A stretch of 40,400 bases of DNA from Marinomonas foliarum (GTDB lineage: Bacteria > Pseudomonadota > Gammaproteobacteria > Pseudomonadales > Marinomonadaceae), in contig NZ_QPJQ01000028.1 in the NCBI RefSeq assembly GCF_003337275.1, positions 1-40,400 of the forward strand, given 5' to 3'. The notes beneath the pieces are model-generated. The model was given only the letters and a program-made list of their open reading frames with translations. It searched no databases and had not been told where the DNA came from. The stretch's first letter is position 1. Each line of letters starts with the position of its first letter. The translations under genes were made by a program, and so were the position numbers. Of the stretch, positions 17,368 to 26,670 are shown in pieces.

Positions 17368-18582
17368 ATGGAAATCAACATTCCCAATTTACGACACTTA
17401 CGCGTTTTTCTTGCTGTTGCTGAATTTAAAAGCATCACCCGTGCTTCTGAGCGTATTTTTTTATCCCAACCCGCCATTACACAAGCTATCGCAAAATTAG
17501 AAAGTGTATTGGGCGCAGCTTTATTTGAACGGCATTCAGATGGTATGTACCTAACCGACTCAGGTGAAGTCTGGCAAAAACGTGTCGCCAGAGCGGTTGA
17601 TCACATCCAACAAGCTACTCAAGAGATTGTGAAAGACACGACAATTAAAGAGCGCTCTCCGAAAAATCTTATTGCCCTTATTAGTACCACGCAATTACGA
17701 GCTCTTATTGCGGTCAGTGAATCGCAAAATTTCAGTATCGCAAGCCGCCAATTGGGCGTGTCTCAGTCTTCTGTTCATCGTGCAGCACGGGATCTTGAAA
17801 GGTTATTGGGAGTGATACTTTTCGAAAAAAACAGCTTGGGAATTAGTACTACCAAAGCCGCTAAAACCTTATCGAAAGCCACGAAACTAGCTTTTAGTGA
17901 ACTACGCCAAGGTATATACGAAATTAACGCGCTGCAATTTAAAGACGTCAGCACCATCACTATTGGCAGTATGCCATTGGCACGCATGACTATTTTGCCC
18001 AAATCCATTTTACAATTTAACGAACGCCATCCAGACGTTAATATAAACGTTACAGAGGGCGCTTATATCGATTTATTGCATCACCTGCGTCAGGGAGACA
18101 TAGACATTATCTTAGGTGCATTACGCCACCCAACACCAGCTGATGATGTGGTGCAAGAGGAATTATGGTCACCACCATTGTCTATAGTTGGGCGAAAAAA
18201 CCATCCGCTTACAAAGAAAGCACAAATCTGTGTTCAAGATCTAGCTCAGTATGCTTGGGTGGTACCTACAAAAAGTACCCCCACTAGACAGGCCTTTGAG
18301 GCATTGTTCCAAGACGTCAATGTTGCTTTGCCAACGCGACTAGTGGAATCAAGTTCACAGGTATTGATTCGTGAATTACTCCTCGAAAGTGATCGACTTA
18401 CACTTATCTCAGCTCATCAGGTTGAGCGAGAAATTAATATTGAATTGCTCACGGTATTAGATTTTCCGCTTGAACATACTCGTCGTCCAATTGGGCTTTG
18501 CGTCCGAAAAAGCTGGCTTCCCACGGTGACACAATCTCATTTTCTTAGCGTACTACGAAAAATATCTGAACACTTTCGTTAA
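17368..18582 (+). CDS. LysR-family regulator with two tandem N-terminal HTH domains, probable protocatechuate-pathway regulator
   Basis: At 404 residues this is about 100 longer than a normal LysR protein because the DNA-binding domain is duplicated. HTH 1 spans about residues 8-66 (LRHLRVFLAVAEFKSITRAS, FLSQPAITQAIAKLE). HTH 2 spans about residues 108-170 (TQLRALIAVSESQNFSIASR, LGVSQSSVHRAARDLERLLG). A periplasmic-binding-type effector domain follows from about 190 (TITIGSMPLARMTILPKSIL). The start has AGGAAG at good spacing. It reads toward ligC, 140 bases downstream, so control of ligC and the convergent ligJ operon is likely. Whether both HTHs bind DNA is unknown. Confidence 0.88.
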   Translation: MEINIPNLRHLRVFLAVAEFKSITRASERIFLSQPAITQAIAKLESVLGAALFERHSDGMYLTDSGEVWQKRVARAVDHIQQATQEIVKDTTIKERSPKNLIALISTTQLRALIAVSESQNFSIASRQLGVSQSSVHRAARDLERLLGVILFEKNSLGISTTKAAKTLSKATKLAFSELRQGIYEINALQFKDVSTITIGSMPLARMTILPKSILQFNERHPDVNINVTEGAYIDLLHHLRQGDIDIILGALRHPTPADDVVQEELWSPPLSIVGRKNHPLTKKAQICVQDLAQYAWVVPTKSTPTRQAFEALFQDVNVALPTRLVESSSQVLIRELLLESDRLTLISAHQVEREINIELLTVLDFPLEHTRRPIGLCVRKSWLPTVTQSHFLSVLRKISEHFR

Positions 18583-18723
18583 CAATGAGCTTAGTCTTGT
18601 TGCGAAAACTGAATAGCTTATGCGGTTTATGGATTATCCCCTTCAGATATCAAATGCTAGATTTGTAGTTAATATATATTTGGGTATGACCCCATTCGCA
18701 CTCGCATAGTTAGGAGTAGATTA

Positions 18724-19671
18724 ATGAGAATTTGTATCGCTGGCGCCTCTGGTGCTTTTGGAATGAAACACATGGACGCCATTGCAGCAATAGACGGCGC
18801 AAAGGTGGTATCTGTGGTTGGCACAAAAATTGATGCCATCAAGACATTTGCCCAGGAGCGTGGTGTTCCTCACTACACAACGGATTTGGCTGAAAGCCTC
18901 GCCCGTGACGATGTTGACGCAGTGATTTTAGCAACACCTACACAAATGCACGCGGCACAAACGATTCAATGTCTTGAAGCCGGCAAGCACGTAATGTCTG
19001 AAATTCCCATGGCTGATACCATTGAAGATGCTCGCAATGTGGTCGCTGCGCACAAGAAAACAAATCTAGTCGCCATGGCTGGTCACACTCGCCGCTTTAA
19101 CCCATCGCACCAATGGATTCGTAATAAAATTGAAGCGGGTGAATTGACTGTACAACAAATGGACGTGCAGACTTATTTCTTCCGACGTTCCAACAAAAAT
19201 GCTCTTGGTAAAGCTCGTTCCTGGACAGACCACCTTCTGTGGCATCATGCATGCCACACAGTAGATTTGTTTCAATATCAAACTGGTGAAACCGCCAGTA
19301 AAGTTCAAGCTATGCAAGGCCCTATCCATCCAGAGCTAGGCATTGCAATGGACATGAGCATTGGTATGAAGGTACCTAATGGTGCAATTTGCACCTTGTC
19401 GCTGTCTTTTAACAACGATGGTCCTTTTGGTACTTTTTTCCGCTATATTTGCGACAATGGAACTTACTTGGCTCGTTACGATGATTTGTACGATGGCAAC
19501 GACAATAAGATTGACTTGTCCGGCGTTGCTGTATCGAACAACGGTATTGAATTGCAAGACCGTGAATTTATCAATGCAATCAAAGAAGGTCGTACACCAA
19601 ACGCTTGTGTCTCTCAGGCGATTGAAGCAATGGAAACCTTGCATCGCCTAGAAGAATGCTTAGAAGCCTAA
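18724..19671 (+). CDS. ligC: 4-carboxy-2-hydroxymuconate-6-semialdehyde dehydrogenase
   Basis: This 315-residue Gfo/Idh/MocA-family enzyme oxidises the hemiacetal of carboxy-hydroxymuconate semialdehyde to 2-pyrone-4,6-dicarboxylate with NAD(P)+. The start MRICIAGASGAFGMKHMDAI carries the nucleotide-binding loop; WHHACHTVDLFQYQTGE lies in the substrate domain. Length and sequence style match LigC. The ribosome binding site is AGGAG. It stands apart from the other lig genes, is convergent to them, and is followed by a strong intrinsic terminator. Confidence 0.9.
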   Translation: MRICIAGASGAFGMKHMDAIAAIDGAKVVSVVGTKIDAIKTFAQERGVPHYTTDLAESLARDDVDAVILATPTQMHAAQTIQCLEAGKHVMSEIPMADTIEDARNVVAAHKKTNLVAMAGHTRRFNPSHQWIRNKIEAGELTVQQMDVQTYFFRRSNKNALGKARSWTDHLLWHHACHTVDLFQYQTGETASKVQAMQGPIHPELGIAMDMSIGMKVPNGAICTLSLSFNNDGPFGTFFRYICDNGTYLARYDDLYDGNDNKIDLSGVAVSNNGIELQDREFINAIKEGRTPNACVSQAIEAMETLHRLEECLEA

Positions 19672-19707
19672 GTCACTCTGCTCTGCCGTGATGAAACACT
19701 ACTCAAA

Positions 19708-19733
19708 CAGGGAGCCTAGGCTCCCTGTTTTTT
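19708..19733 (+). terminator. Intrinsic terminator after ligC
   Basis: CAGGGAGCCTAGGCTCCCTG (19708-19727) is a perfect 20-base palindrome, followed at once by six T. It lies 36 bases after the ligC stop and 15 bases before the start codon of the aldo/keto reductase, so it separates or attenuates the two genes. Confidence 0.85.
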
Positions 19734-19748
19734 ATGAAGGATTTTTTA

Positions 19749-20729
19749 ATGTCAGCACAATCACTGTTTACTCATCCACATATTGGCCTTGGTTGCATGA
19801 ACGTATCTCACGCATACGGTATGCCACTGGAAGAAAACCAAGCTATTGAAGCACTTCAAGCGGCTTTTGAGATGGGCTATCGCCATTTTGATACAGCGAC
19901 TTTATATGGTGGAGGCAATAACGAATTACTTGTAGGCAAGGCTCTAAAGGATCATCGCAATGAGTTTTTCCTAGCCAGCAAATGCGGTATGGCCATGGTC
20001 AATGGCAAAAAAGAAATCAATGGTCGCCCAGATAATCTGCGTAAGCAATGCGAAGATAGCCTAAAACGGCTACAAACTGACCACATTGATTTGTATTATT
20101 TGCACCGTTTAGACCCTAATGTGCCTATCGAAGAAAGCGCTGGTACACTCGGTGATTTGGTCAAAGAAGGCAAAATCGGTAATGTGGGGTTATCTGAAGT
20201 GTCAGCTGATACGCTGATTCGTGCGCATGTTGAAACGCCTATCAAAGCCATTCAATCGGAATATTCTTTGTGGACTCGCAATCCAGAAATCGCTGTATTA
20301 GAAACTTGCCAGAAACTGGGTACCACCTTTGTGGCCTTTAGCCCCTTGGCGCGTGGCTTTTTAACCGGTGTATTAAAAGACATTACCGAATTAGACGCCA
20401 AAGACATCCGTAATAACATGCCTCGTTTTCATGCTGAGCATTACCCAAATAACTTAGCATTATTAAATGATTATCTTGCTCTAGCCAAAGACATTGGCTG
20501 CACTCCAGCACAGCTTGCCTTAGCGTGGTTGCGTGCCAAAGACGACAACATCGTCTCCATCCCTGGCACACGCTCAGTGCAACACATGCAAGATAACCTT
20601 GCCGCAACTCAACTCACATTGGACGCGAAACAAATTGGCTTGCTGGACGAAATGATTAATCAAAATAACGTACACGGCACCCGTTACACCGCAGCTCAAC
20701 AAGCAGAAATCGACACCGAAGAGTTTTAA
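19749..20729 (+). CDS. Aldo/keto reductase
   Basis: This protein of about 326 residues has the AKR fold signatures: GYRHFDTATLYGGGNNELLV with the catalytic Asp/Tyr, LASKCG with the Lys region, HIDLYYLHRLDPNVPIEES, and the C-terminal cofactor segment IVSIPGTRSVQHMQDNLAA. The start at 19749 (MSAQSLFTHP) is preferred over the ATG at 19734 because GAAGGA lies at proper spacing. An AKR is often found with protocatechuate 4,5-cleavage genes but no step of the pathway needs one; it may reduce a semialdehyde side product. The substrate is unknown. Confidence 0.88.
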   Translation: MSAQSLFTHPHIGLGCMNVSHAYGMPLEENQAIEALQAAFEMGYRHFDTATLYGGGNNELLVGKALKDHRNEFFLASKCGMAMVNGKKEINGRPDNLRKQCEDSLKRLQTDHIDLYYLHRLDPNVPIEESAGTLGDLVKEGKIGNVGLSEVSADTLIRAHVETPIKAIQSEYSLWTRNPEIAVLETCQKLGTTFVAFSPLARGFLTGVLKDITELDAKDIRNNMPRFHAEHYPNNLALLNDYLALAKDIGCTPAQLALAWLRAKDDNIVSIPGTRSVQHMQDNLAATQLTLDAKQIGLLDEMINQNNVHGTRYTAAQQAEIDTEEF

Positions 20730-20740
20730 ATTCACCAAAA

Positions 20741-20770
20741 AAGGCGAGCCCACCAAAATGAGCTCGCCTT
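20741..20770. terminator. Bidirectional terminator between the convergent reductase gene and ligB
   Basis: AAGGCGAGC (20741-20749) and GCTCGCCTT (20762-20770) form a perfect 9-base-pair stem with a 12-base loop and an A-run upstream (T-run on the minus strand). The position between convergent genes supports a shared terminator. Confidence 0.75.
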
Positions 20771-20804
20771 GTAAAATCCCTTTGTAGCACTGTTTTGCTA
20801 AGAG

Positions 20805-21656
20805 TTAACTCTCTGGCATTTCGTGTTCCAGCAGCATTAACCCTGAACCTGTATTGGAAATAGGGGCGTGGTAGTTACGGTGTAATTCTGTCACTTTACC
20901 TAATAAGGTACCGCGCATGGCGATGTGCATATTGAGTTCAACGGCTTGAGCGCCACCTTGCTCTACAAGATCTATGTTGGTGTATTTGGTGAGTGCTTCT
21001 GGGTCGTTGACTAATTTGTCTAGGCAGTCAATGTCGAAGGCGCGGTTGATAAAGCCTGCACGTTCTCCGTCGAGCTGATGAGACATGCCTCCGGTACCAA
21101 ACACCACCACATTAATGTCTTTCTCATAGGACTGTACAGCACGGCCAATGGCTTGCCCCAAAGCATAAGTTCGCCAAGGCTGAGCCATTGGGTACTGCTC
21201 GCAGTTGATGCACACGGGAATGACTTTTACATGGCCATATTGGTGACCTGGCCACATCAAATTTAGCGGAACAGTTAAGCCGTGATCCACCTTCATTTCT
21301 TGGCAGATTGTCATGTCAAAACCTTCGTCAACGATGCTATTGGCGATATGCCAAGATAAATCCGATTCGCCTGTTACCGGCGGTATAGTCGGAATGCCCC
21401 ACCCTTCGTCGGCATTGTGGTATTCATCCGCTACACCTATAGCAAAAGTAGGTTTTTTGTCGATGAAGAACTCTAAGCCATGGTCGTTGTAAAACAAAAT
21501 AATGACGTCGGGTTTCTTCTCATTTAGCCAGTCACGCACAGGCGGATACGCATCGAAAAAAGGTTTCCAATAAGGGGTTTGCTCTAACCCATTTGCCATA
21601 GCGTTAGCGATTGCTGGGATATGAGACGTAGTGACAGCTCCTATTATGTTCGCCAT
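20805..21656 (-). CDS. ligB: Protocatechuate 4,5-dioxygenase, beta (catalytic) subunit
   Basis: This 283-residue LigB-type extradiol dioxygenase opens protocatechuate between C4 and C5 using Fe(II). Metal-ligand histidines are visible at H12 (TTSHIPAI) and in FYNDHGLEFF; the later conserved His lies in GTGGMSHQLDGER. It lacks the alpha subunit in cis because that is encoded by the adjacent ligA, whose stop overlaps this start by one base (TAATG). It is the last gene of the ligJ-K-U-I-A-B operon. Confidence 0.95.
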   Translation of the reverse strand: MANIIGAVTTSHIPAIANAMANGLEQTPYWKPFFDAYPPVRDWLNEKKPDVIILFYNDHGLEFFIDKKPTFAIGVADEYHNADEGWGIPTIPPVTGESDLSWHIANSIVDEGFDMTICQEMKVDHGLTVPLNLMWPGHQYGHVKVIPVCINCEQYPMAQPWRTYALGQAIGRAVQSYEKDINVVVFGTGGMSHQLDGERAGFINRAFDIDCLDKLVNDPEALTKYTNIDLVEQGGAQAVELNMHIAMRGTLLGKVTELHRNYHAPISNTGSGLMLLEHEMPES

Positions 21657-22018
21657 TAGATTTCTCCTCGTCCGTTTTTCTCAAGCATTGCTTTAAACTC
21701 ATCAGTACTCATGCCTGTTTGCAACCCACCGATGTCCTGCATGTTCAGCTTTAATAAACCAGCGAATTTTGCTAAGTAATAAATACTGCCACCTTCTCGT
21801 AACAAGGCAATTATGTCTTTGTTATGAATGGCGTCTTTTTGTGCGGCACTAAGTTTAAACTTGTCACAATAAGCATTAGGGTCGGTATTAAATTCGTCAC
21901 GGGCAACTTGTTCGTTAAACGTGTAGCACATTTTATTTAGGCCGTAGCCTTTCTTGGCCATTTGCCCATCAAAAAGATAGGTGCCCTGAAATTGGCGGTC
22001 TGTGTAATTACTAGCCAT
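21656..22018 (-). CDS. ligA: Protocatechuate 4,5-dioxygenase, alpha subunit
   Basis: This small subunit of 120 residues (MASNYTDRQFQGTYLFDGQM onward, ending LEKNGRGEI) caps the active site of LigB. The start at 22018 has AGAGG at correct spacing; a longer frame to 22120 would run into ligI in another frame and has no support. It is slightly shorter than LigA of Sphingobium (139 residues). It lies 35 bases after the ligI stop and is translationally coupled to ligB. Confidence 0.92.
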   Translation of the reverse strand: MASNYTDRQFQGTYLFDGQMAKKGYGLNKMCYTFNEQVARDEFNTDPNAYCDKFKLSAAQKDAIHNKDIIALLREGGSIYYLAKFAGLLKLNMQDIGGLQTGMSTDEFKAMLEKNGRGEI

Positions 22019-22052
22019 ATGGTAACCTCTTATATATTTTGTTGGGATGATA

Positions 22053-22931
22053 CTAAGCCCAATACAAACGCATCGGATTGTCCACCAGCAAAGCTTGTTG
22101 TAACTCTGATGTTGGGGCAATATGAGGAATCACGTCCACAAGATGGCCATCATTTGGTGCCTCAACTTTCATGTTTGGGTGCGGCCAATCTGTGCCCCAT
22201 AAAACGCGATTCGGAAACTGCTCGACTAAAGTACGAGCGAACGGATACACGTCGGAGTAATCAGGTGCGTGTTTGGTTAAACGCTCAGGGCAGCTCACCT
22301 TACACCAGACGTTGTCGTTGTCGGCCATAAAGTCTACAAAGCGTTTGAAATCTGGGTGGTCAACACCATTTTTCACATTAGGTGTACCCATGTGATCGAC
22401 TACTATGGTGGTGTTAAGTGCCTTTAAGAAAGGTATTAATTCTTCTAATTCTGCGGCTTCAAAATACACCACAATGTGCCAACCAAAGGGGCGAATCTTA
22501 TCTGCAATGGAGAAAAATACTTCTTTAGGGGTGCTATCAACTAGACGTTTTACAAAGTTAAAACGTACGCCACGAACACCTGCGGCGTGCATTTTTTTGA
22601 TGTCTTCGTGGGTGATGGTGTCGTCCACAAAAGCCACACCGCGGGCCAAATCCCCTGCACTTTCTAACGCATCAATGAGCGCAGAGTTGTCAGTACTGTG
22701 ACAAGATGCTTGTACAATAACATTACGTGAGAACCCCAAGTGATCACGCAAAGCGAACAGCTGCTCTTTTGACGCATCACAAGGGGTGTACTTGCGTTTT
22801 GGGTGGTAGGGGAATTTATCCGCTGGGCCAAAGACATGGCAGTGTGCATCTACCGCACCGGCAGGTGCTTTAAACGTCGGCTTGCTTGGCGTTGGGTGAA
22901 AAGGAATGTAGTTTTTGTCCATCATCTTCAA
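22053..22931 (-). CDS. ligI: 2-pyrone-4,6-dicarboxylate hydrolase
   Basis: This 292-residue amidohydrolase-superfamily enzyme hydrolyses 2-pyrone-4,6-dicarboxylate to 4-oxalomesaconate/4-carboxy-2-hydroxymuconate. It has the H30-x-H32 motif (DAHCHVFGP), VQASCHSTDNSALIDAL and the C-terminal GTDWPHPNM with the catalytic Asp, all characteristic of LigI. The start could also be a Met two codons in. It sits nine bases after ligU in the operon. Confidence 0.93.
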   Translation of the reverse strand: MKMMDKNYIPFHPTPSKPTFKAPAGAVDAHCHVFGPADKFPYHPKRKYTPCDASKEQLFALRDHLGFSRNVIVQASCHSTDNSALIDALESAGDLARGVAFVDDTITHEDIKKMHAAGVRGVRFNFVKRLVDSTPKEVFFSIADKIRPFGWHIVVYFEAAELEELIPFLKALNTTIVVDHMGTPNVKNGVDHPDFKRFVDFMADNDNVWCKVSCPERLTKHAPDYSDVYPFARTLVEQFPNRVLWGTDWPHPNMKVEAPNDGHLVDVIPHIAPTSELQQALLVDNPMRLYWA

Positions 22932-22940
22932 ATACCTATT

Positions 22941-24029
22941 TTATAATTCGTTACTGTGAGCAAATACTTGTCCATCAAACAGTTTACGAGCGGTGCGTAA
23001 AATCGCTGCGGAACCCACTTCGCCTTGGTCATTTTGATCTAATATTACCGTCATTGCGCCAATAGGATGTTCTACATCCAAAGTCATTCGTGCACTTGCC
23101 TGATAACTGGCGACATCGTTTGCAGGCGAGCCTTTTAATACCGCGGCCGTTGCCACACTGACGGCACCCAAAACACCAATTGAGGCATGACAACGATGGG
23201 GAATAAAAGTACGAGTAGATAGCGCCCCACCGTTTGTGGAAGTACTCACCATGGTCATTTTCGGTACCGATTTGTCTTTCACGTTCCCCAGATTCATCAT
23301 TGGACCAACTTGTAAACGAATCGACTCTAACTTAGCCCGTAATAAGTCATTGGCTTCCAGTTCTTCGCGAGACTCCAGACCTGTGATGCCCATATCCGTC
23401 GCGCGCATAATTACAACAGGCATGCCATTATCAATGCAGGTTACTTCAACACCATCGATCACATCGACAACACTACCTGTCGGTAGCAATGAGCCACAAC
23501 TAGACCCAGCTGTGTCTTGGAATACAATCGGCACCGCCGCTGAAAACCCCGGAACGCCATCAATACGAGCATCGCCTTCGTACTGTACTTCACCATCTTT
23601 GACTAACACTCGTGCAACAGCAATTTGGCCAGTATTTTCCATGAAAATACGCACCGAGGTTTCCCCTTCGCACGCCGTCACCAAGCCTCGTTCAATCGCA
23701 AATGGCGCAATCCCCGCTAGAATATTGCCGCAGTTTTGTGCGTCGGTCACAATGGCCTTATCAACAAACACTTGCAGGAACAAATAGTCCACGTCAGCGT
23801 CGTCACGAGTTGATTTTTGTACCACAGCCACTTTAGAGGTAAGAGGATCTGCACCACCGATACCGTCGATTTGACGCTCATCGGGCGAGCCCATTACGCG
23901 CAGTAAAAACTGCGCGCGTGCCTCGTTGTCTGAAGGTAAGTCAGCGGCTAAAAAATAAGCGCCTTTTGAGGTGCCGCCGCGCATCCACATACAAGGTGCA
24001 CTTTTGTAAATGCCCGTATGTTTAGACAT
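22941..24029 (-). CDS. ligU: 4-oxalomesaconate tautomerase, PrpF family
   Basis: This 362-residue PrpF/diaminopimelate-epimerase-fold protein starts [20 protein letters not shown] and has the family motif [11 protein letters not shown] and a second-domain [11 protein letters not shown]. In protocatechuate and gallate pathways such proteins (LigU, GalD) interconvert tautomers or double-bond isomers of oxalomesaconate so that the hydratase can act. Its start overlaps the ligK stop by eight bases. GalD-type would be an equally valid name. Confidence 0.88.
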   Translation of the reverse strand: MSKHTGIYKSAPCMWMRGGTSKGAYFLAADLPSDNEARAQFLLRVMGSPDERQIDGIGGADPLTSKVAVVQKSTRDDADVDYLFLQVFVDKAIVTDAQNCGNILAGIAPFAIERGLVTACEGETSVRIFMENTGQIAVARVLVKDGEVQYEGDARIDGVPGFSAAVPIVFQDTAGSSCGSLLPTGSVVDVIDGVEVTCIDNGMPVVIMRATDMGITGLESREELEANDLLRAKLESIRLQVGPMMNLGNVKDKSVPKMTMVSTSTNGGALSTRTFIPHRCHASIGVLGAVSVATAAVLKGSPANDVASYQASARMTLDVEHPIGAMTVILDQNDQGEVGSAAILRTARKLFDGQVFAHSNEL

Positions 24030-24699
24030 ATTTCAGGCCTTTTTCTTTTAGCCGTGCACGCATGTCGTAAATATCCAAACCCAATTCGCCGTTTGCCATA
24101 CGAATACGTTTAGCTTCCTCGTTGGCCATACGAGCACGAGCAAGCTCAAGCACTTCAGCAGCATTTTCTCGTCGTACTACAACAACACCGTCGTCATCTG
24201 CTACGATCACATCACCTGGGTTAATTAGAGTATCAGCGCAAACCATGGACACGTTAACGGAGCCGACGGTTTCTTTAATAGTACCTTCTGAGAATACTGC
24301 CTTAGACCAAACTGGAAAATCCATTTGACGCAAATCTCGGGTATCGCGTACGCCGCCGTCAATGATCAGACCCACAACACCGCGGGACTGAGCAGATGTC
24401 GCCAATAAGTCACCAAAAAATCCATGGTTAGAAGGCGATGTCGGCGCAAATACCATCACGTCTCCAGGCTGACACTGCTCTATCGCTACATGCATCATCC
24501 AGTTGTCGCCGGCGGCACCCGAAATTGTGACAGCGGATCCGGCAATGGTTTTATCGATTTGAATTGGGCGCATATAGTGAGCCAATAAACCAACACGACC
24601 CTGAGATTCATGAATGGTCGCTACGCCGCATTGTGCCAAACCATCTATCACGGCTTGCTCTGTACGTTCGATATGTTGCACTACTACATTATTTCGCAT
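24022..24699 (-). CDS. ligK: 4-carboxy-4-hydroxy-2-oxoadipate aldolase
   Basis: This 225-residue RraA-fold class II pyruvate aldolase splits carboxy-hydroxy-oxoadipate into pyruvate and oxaloacetate. Visible landmarks are [31 protein letters not shown], and the conserved [15 protein letters not shown] that carries the catalytic Arg/Asp. Length matches LigK/ProA/GalC. It is the last step of the pathway but the second gene of the operon, 27 bases after ligJ. Confidence 0.92.
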   Translation of the reverse strand: MRNNVVVQHIERTEQAVIDGLAQCGVATIHESQGRVGLLAHYMRPIQIDKTIAGSAVTISGAAGDNWMMHVAIEQCQPGDVMVFAPTSPSNHGFFGDLLATSAQSRGVVGLIIDGGVRDTRDLRQMDFPVWSKAVFSEGTIKETVGSVNVSMVCADTLINPGDVIVADDDGVVVVRRENAAEVLELARARMANEEAKRIRMANGELGLDIYDMRARLKEKGLKYV

Positions 24700-24726
24700 G
24701 ATCTTTTACCCCTAATCATTCAAGCC

Positions 24727-25734
24727 TTATGCTTTTAATCGAGAAAACACACGACGCGCATTGTCTTCAAAAACGGCCTGTTTTTGCTCAGCACTTAGTA
24801 CGGTGTTGTTATCGATGTAGCGTTTTGTGTCGTCAAAATAATGGCCACTCTCTGGATCAACGCCACGCACTGCACCGATCATTTCTGAAGCAAACAAGAT
24901 GTTCTTAGTTGGAATGATGTCCAATAGCAAATCAATGCCTCGCTGATGGTAAACACAGGTATCAAAATAAATATTGTTTAAGACACGTTCGGCCAGATCA
25001 AACCCTTGGTCCAGTGCCATACCACGGAAGCGCCCCCAGTGATAAGGCACGGCACCGCCACCATGGGGGATGATGATTTTTAGATCAGGAAAATCTTTAA
25101 ACACATCTGACATCATTAATTGTTGGAAGCCAGTGGTGTCTGCGCCCAAATAATGGGAACCCGTTGTGTGAAAACAATCGTTACATGCTGCACTTACGTG
25201 GATCATCGCTGGAATATCGTATTCGCACATTTTTTCATAAATTGGGTAAAAAGAACGATCAGCCAAAGACTTGTCTTTCCAATAACCACCACTCGGATCA
25301 GGGTTCAAGTTAATGCCAATAAAGCCCATTTCTTCAACAGTACGTACGATTTCAGCGACGGATTTACCTGGGTCAACACCTGGTGACTGAGGCAATTGAG
25401 CGACCGGTGCAAAGTTGTCAGGAAAAAGATCACATACACGACGGATTAAGTCATTTTGATGCTCAGTCCAATATTGGCTAGTGAATTCATTACCAATGTG
25501 ATGGCCCATCCAGCTGGCTCGGGGGGAAAATATAGTTAGATCGGTACCGCGTTCTTGCTGTAAACGAAGTTGATTATTGATGATACTGTCTCGAATTTCG
25601 TCGTCAGAAACGATGACTTTCCCTTTTTCGCCGACAAATGAAGGGTCTTTAGCTACAGCTGCTTTTTGTTTATCGCGGTATTCACCAACACCAACAGGTG
25701 TAGTCGTGTAATGCCCATGGCAATCTATAATCAT
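24727..25734 (-). CDS. ligJ: 4-oxalomesaconate hydratase, LigJ (amidohydrolase) type
   Basis: This 335-residue amidohydrolase-superfamily protein begins MIIDCHGHYTTTP with the HxH metal motif. It then has PRASWMGHHIGNEF, GINLNPDPSGGYW, IHVSAACNDCFHTTGSHYLG, and IPHGGGAVPYHWGRFRG. These fit LigJ of Sphingobium, which hydrates 4-oxalomesaconate to carboxy-hydroxy-oxoadipate. It leads the ligJ-K-U-I-A-B operon. A wrecked galB, encoding the unrelated PIG-L-type enzyme for the same reaction, lies 1.7 kb away. Confidence 0.92.
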   Translation of the reverse strand: MIIDCHGHYTTTPVGVGEYRDKQKAAVAKDPSFVGEKGKVIVSDDEIRDSIINNQLRLQQERGTDLTIFSPRASWMGHHIGNEFTSQYWTEHQNDLIRRVCDLFPDNFAPVAQLPQSPGVDPGKSVAEIVRTVEEMGFIGINLNPDPSGGYWKDKSLADRSFYPIYEKMCEYDIPAMIHVSAACNDCFHTTGSHYLGADTTGFQQLMMSDVFKDFPDLKIIIPHGGGAVPYHWGRFRGMALDQGFDLAERVLNNIYFDTCVYHQRGIDLLLDIIPTKNILFASEMIGAVRGVDPESGHYFDDTKRYIDNNTVLSAEQKQAVFEDNARRVFSRLKA

Positions 25735-25803
25735 CTAATAGCTCTCTATAATAATCGTATTTAAAGTCGTGACAAAGACAGTGAAGTCATAAATCGTTTT
25801 ACC

Positions 25804-25840
25804 TTGGGGGTATTATGAAACTAAACATTAATACTCCCAA
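25804..25840. promoter_or_regulatory. Inverted repeat upstream of the ligJ operon
   Basis: TTGGGGGTATTA (25804-25815) and TAATACTCCCAA (25829-25840) are inverted repeats of 12 bases with one mismatch and 13 bases between. They lie about 70-105 bases before the ligJ start and share the GTATTA/TAATAC half-site with the palindrome at 17181. A regulator site is the likeliest reading. The rest of 25735-25997 shows no gene. Confidence 0.45.
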
Positions 25841-25997
25841 TCCGCTTGTGAATAAGCTGGCTATTGTCTTGACTATCTCATCACTTCGTATAAGGAGTAT
25901 TCTTTATCTAAAGGTAAGTTGGCTATTTCAATTTGTCTTAAAGGGTATTGCATTTTGGTATAGACATGTTTAGCTGAGGAAACAAACATACTCTTTA

Positions 25998-26670
25998 CCT
26001 TAATGAGTGATCCTGCTATGGAAGACGCGCTTTATGAAATCACGTCCATGCGTTTGTTTGCTGGATTGTCGTTGGACAGTTCAATCCCTGATCACACAAC
26101 CATCATGAACTTTAGACACTTACTGGAAAAGCATAAGCTCTCCCGTCAGCTGTTCAAAGAGGTTAACAAGTGGTTGTCCAGCGCTGGTATTTATCTAAAA
26201 GAAGGCACGATTGTCGACGCCACCATTATTGAAGCGGCTAGCTCGATTAAAAATAAAGCGAAAGCGCGCGATCCAGAGATACACCAGACTCAAAAAGGGA
26301 AACAATGGTTCTTCGGGTTAAAAGCTTACATCGGCGTTGAGGCTAGAACAGGGCTAACCCACAGTCTAAGCACAACGGCGGCCAACGTACACGACATTAC
26401 AGAAACAGATAAGCTACTTCATGGTGAAGAATGCTTTATCTCGGCCGATTCGGGTTATCGAGGCGCTCAAAAACGAGAAGAGCTAAAAGACATCAAAGCG
26501 GATTGGTTGATTGCTGAAATGCCGAGCAAGGTGCGCCTTCTCAAGAAAAATCCAAGAATAAATAAGCAACCTATCCGAACGGAATACATAAAAGCCAGTA
26601 TCAGAGCAAAAGTAGAGCACCCGTTTAGGATCACCAAGCGACAGTTTGGTTTTAGGAAAATCGTCTATCG
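25998..26670 (+). mobile_element. IS5-family transposase fragment (internal two thirds)
   Basis: Homology to IS5-family transposases begins at [20 protein letters not shown] and ends abruptly at FGFRKIVYR. All three catalytic blocks are present: [22 protein letters not shown] and [10 protein letters not shown]. The N-terminus and the C-terminus are lost. The copy at 14508-14745, on the other strand, shows how the C-terminus should continue. Confidence 0.82.

Noticed and set aside
21656..22120. 154-codon version of ligA
   Set aside because: The extra 34 codons overlap ligI in another frame and lack homology; the start at 22018 has a proper ribosome binding site.
25804..25840. Inverted repeat upstream of ligJ as a terminator
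   Set aside because: No T-run on either strand and it lies in a promoter region, so an operator is more likely.
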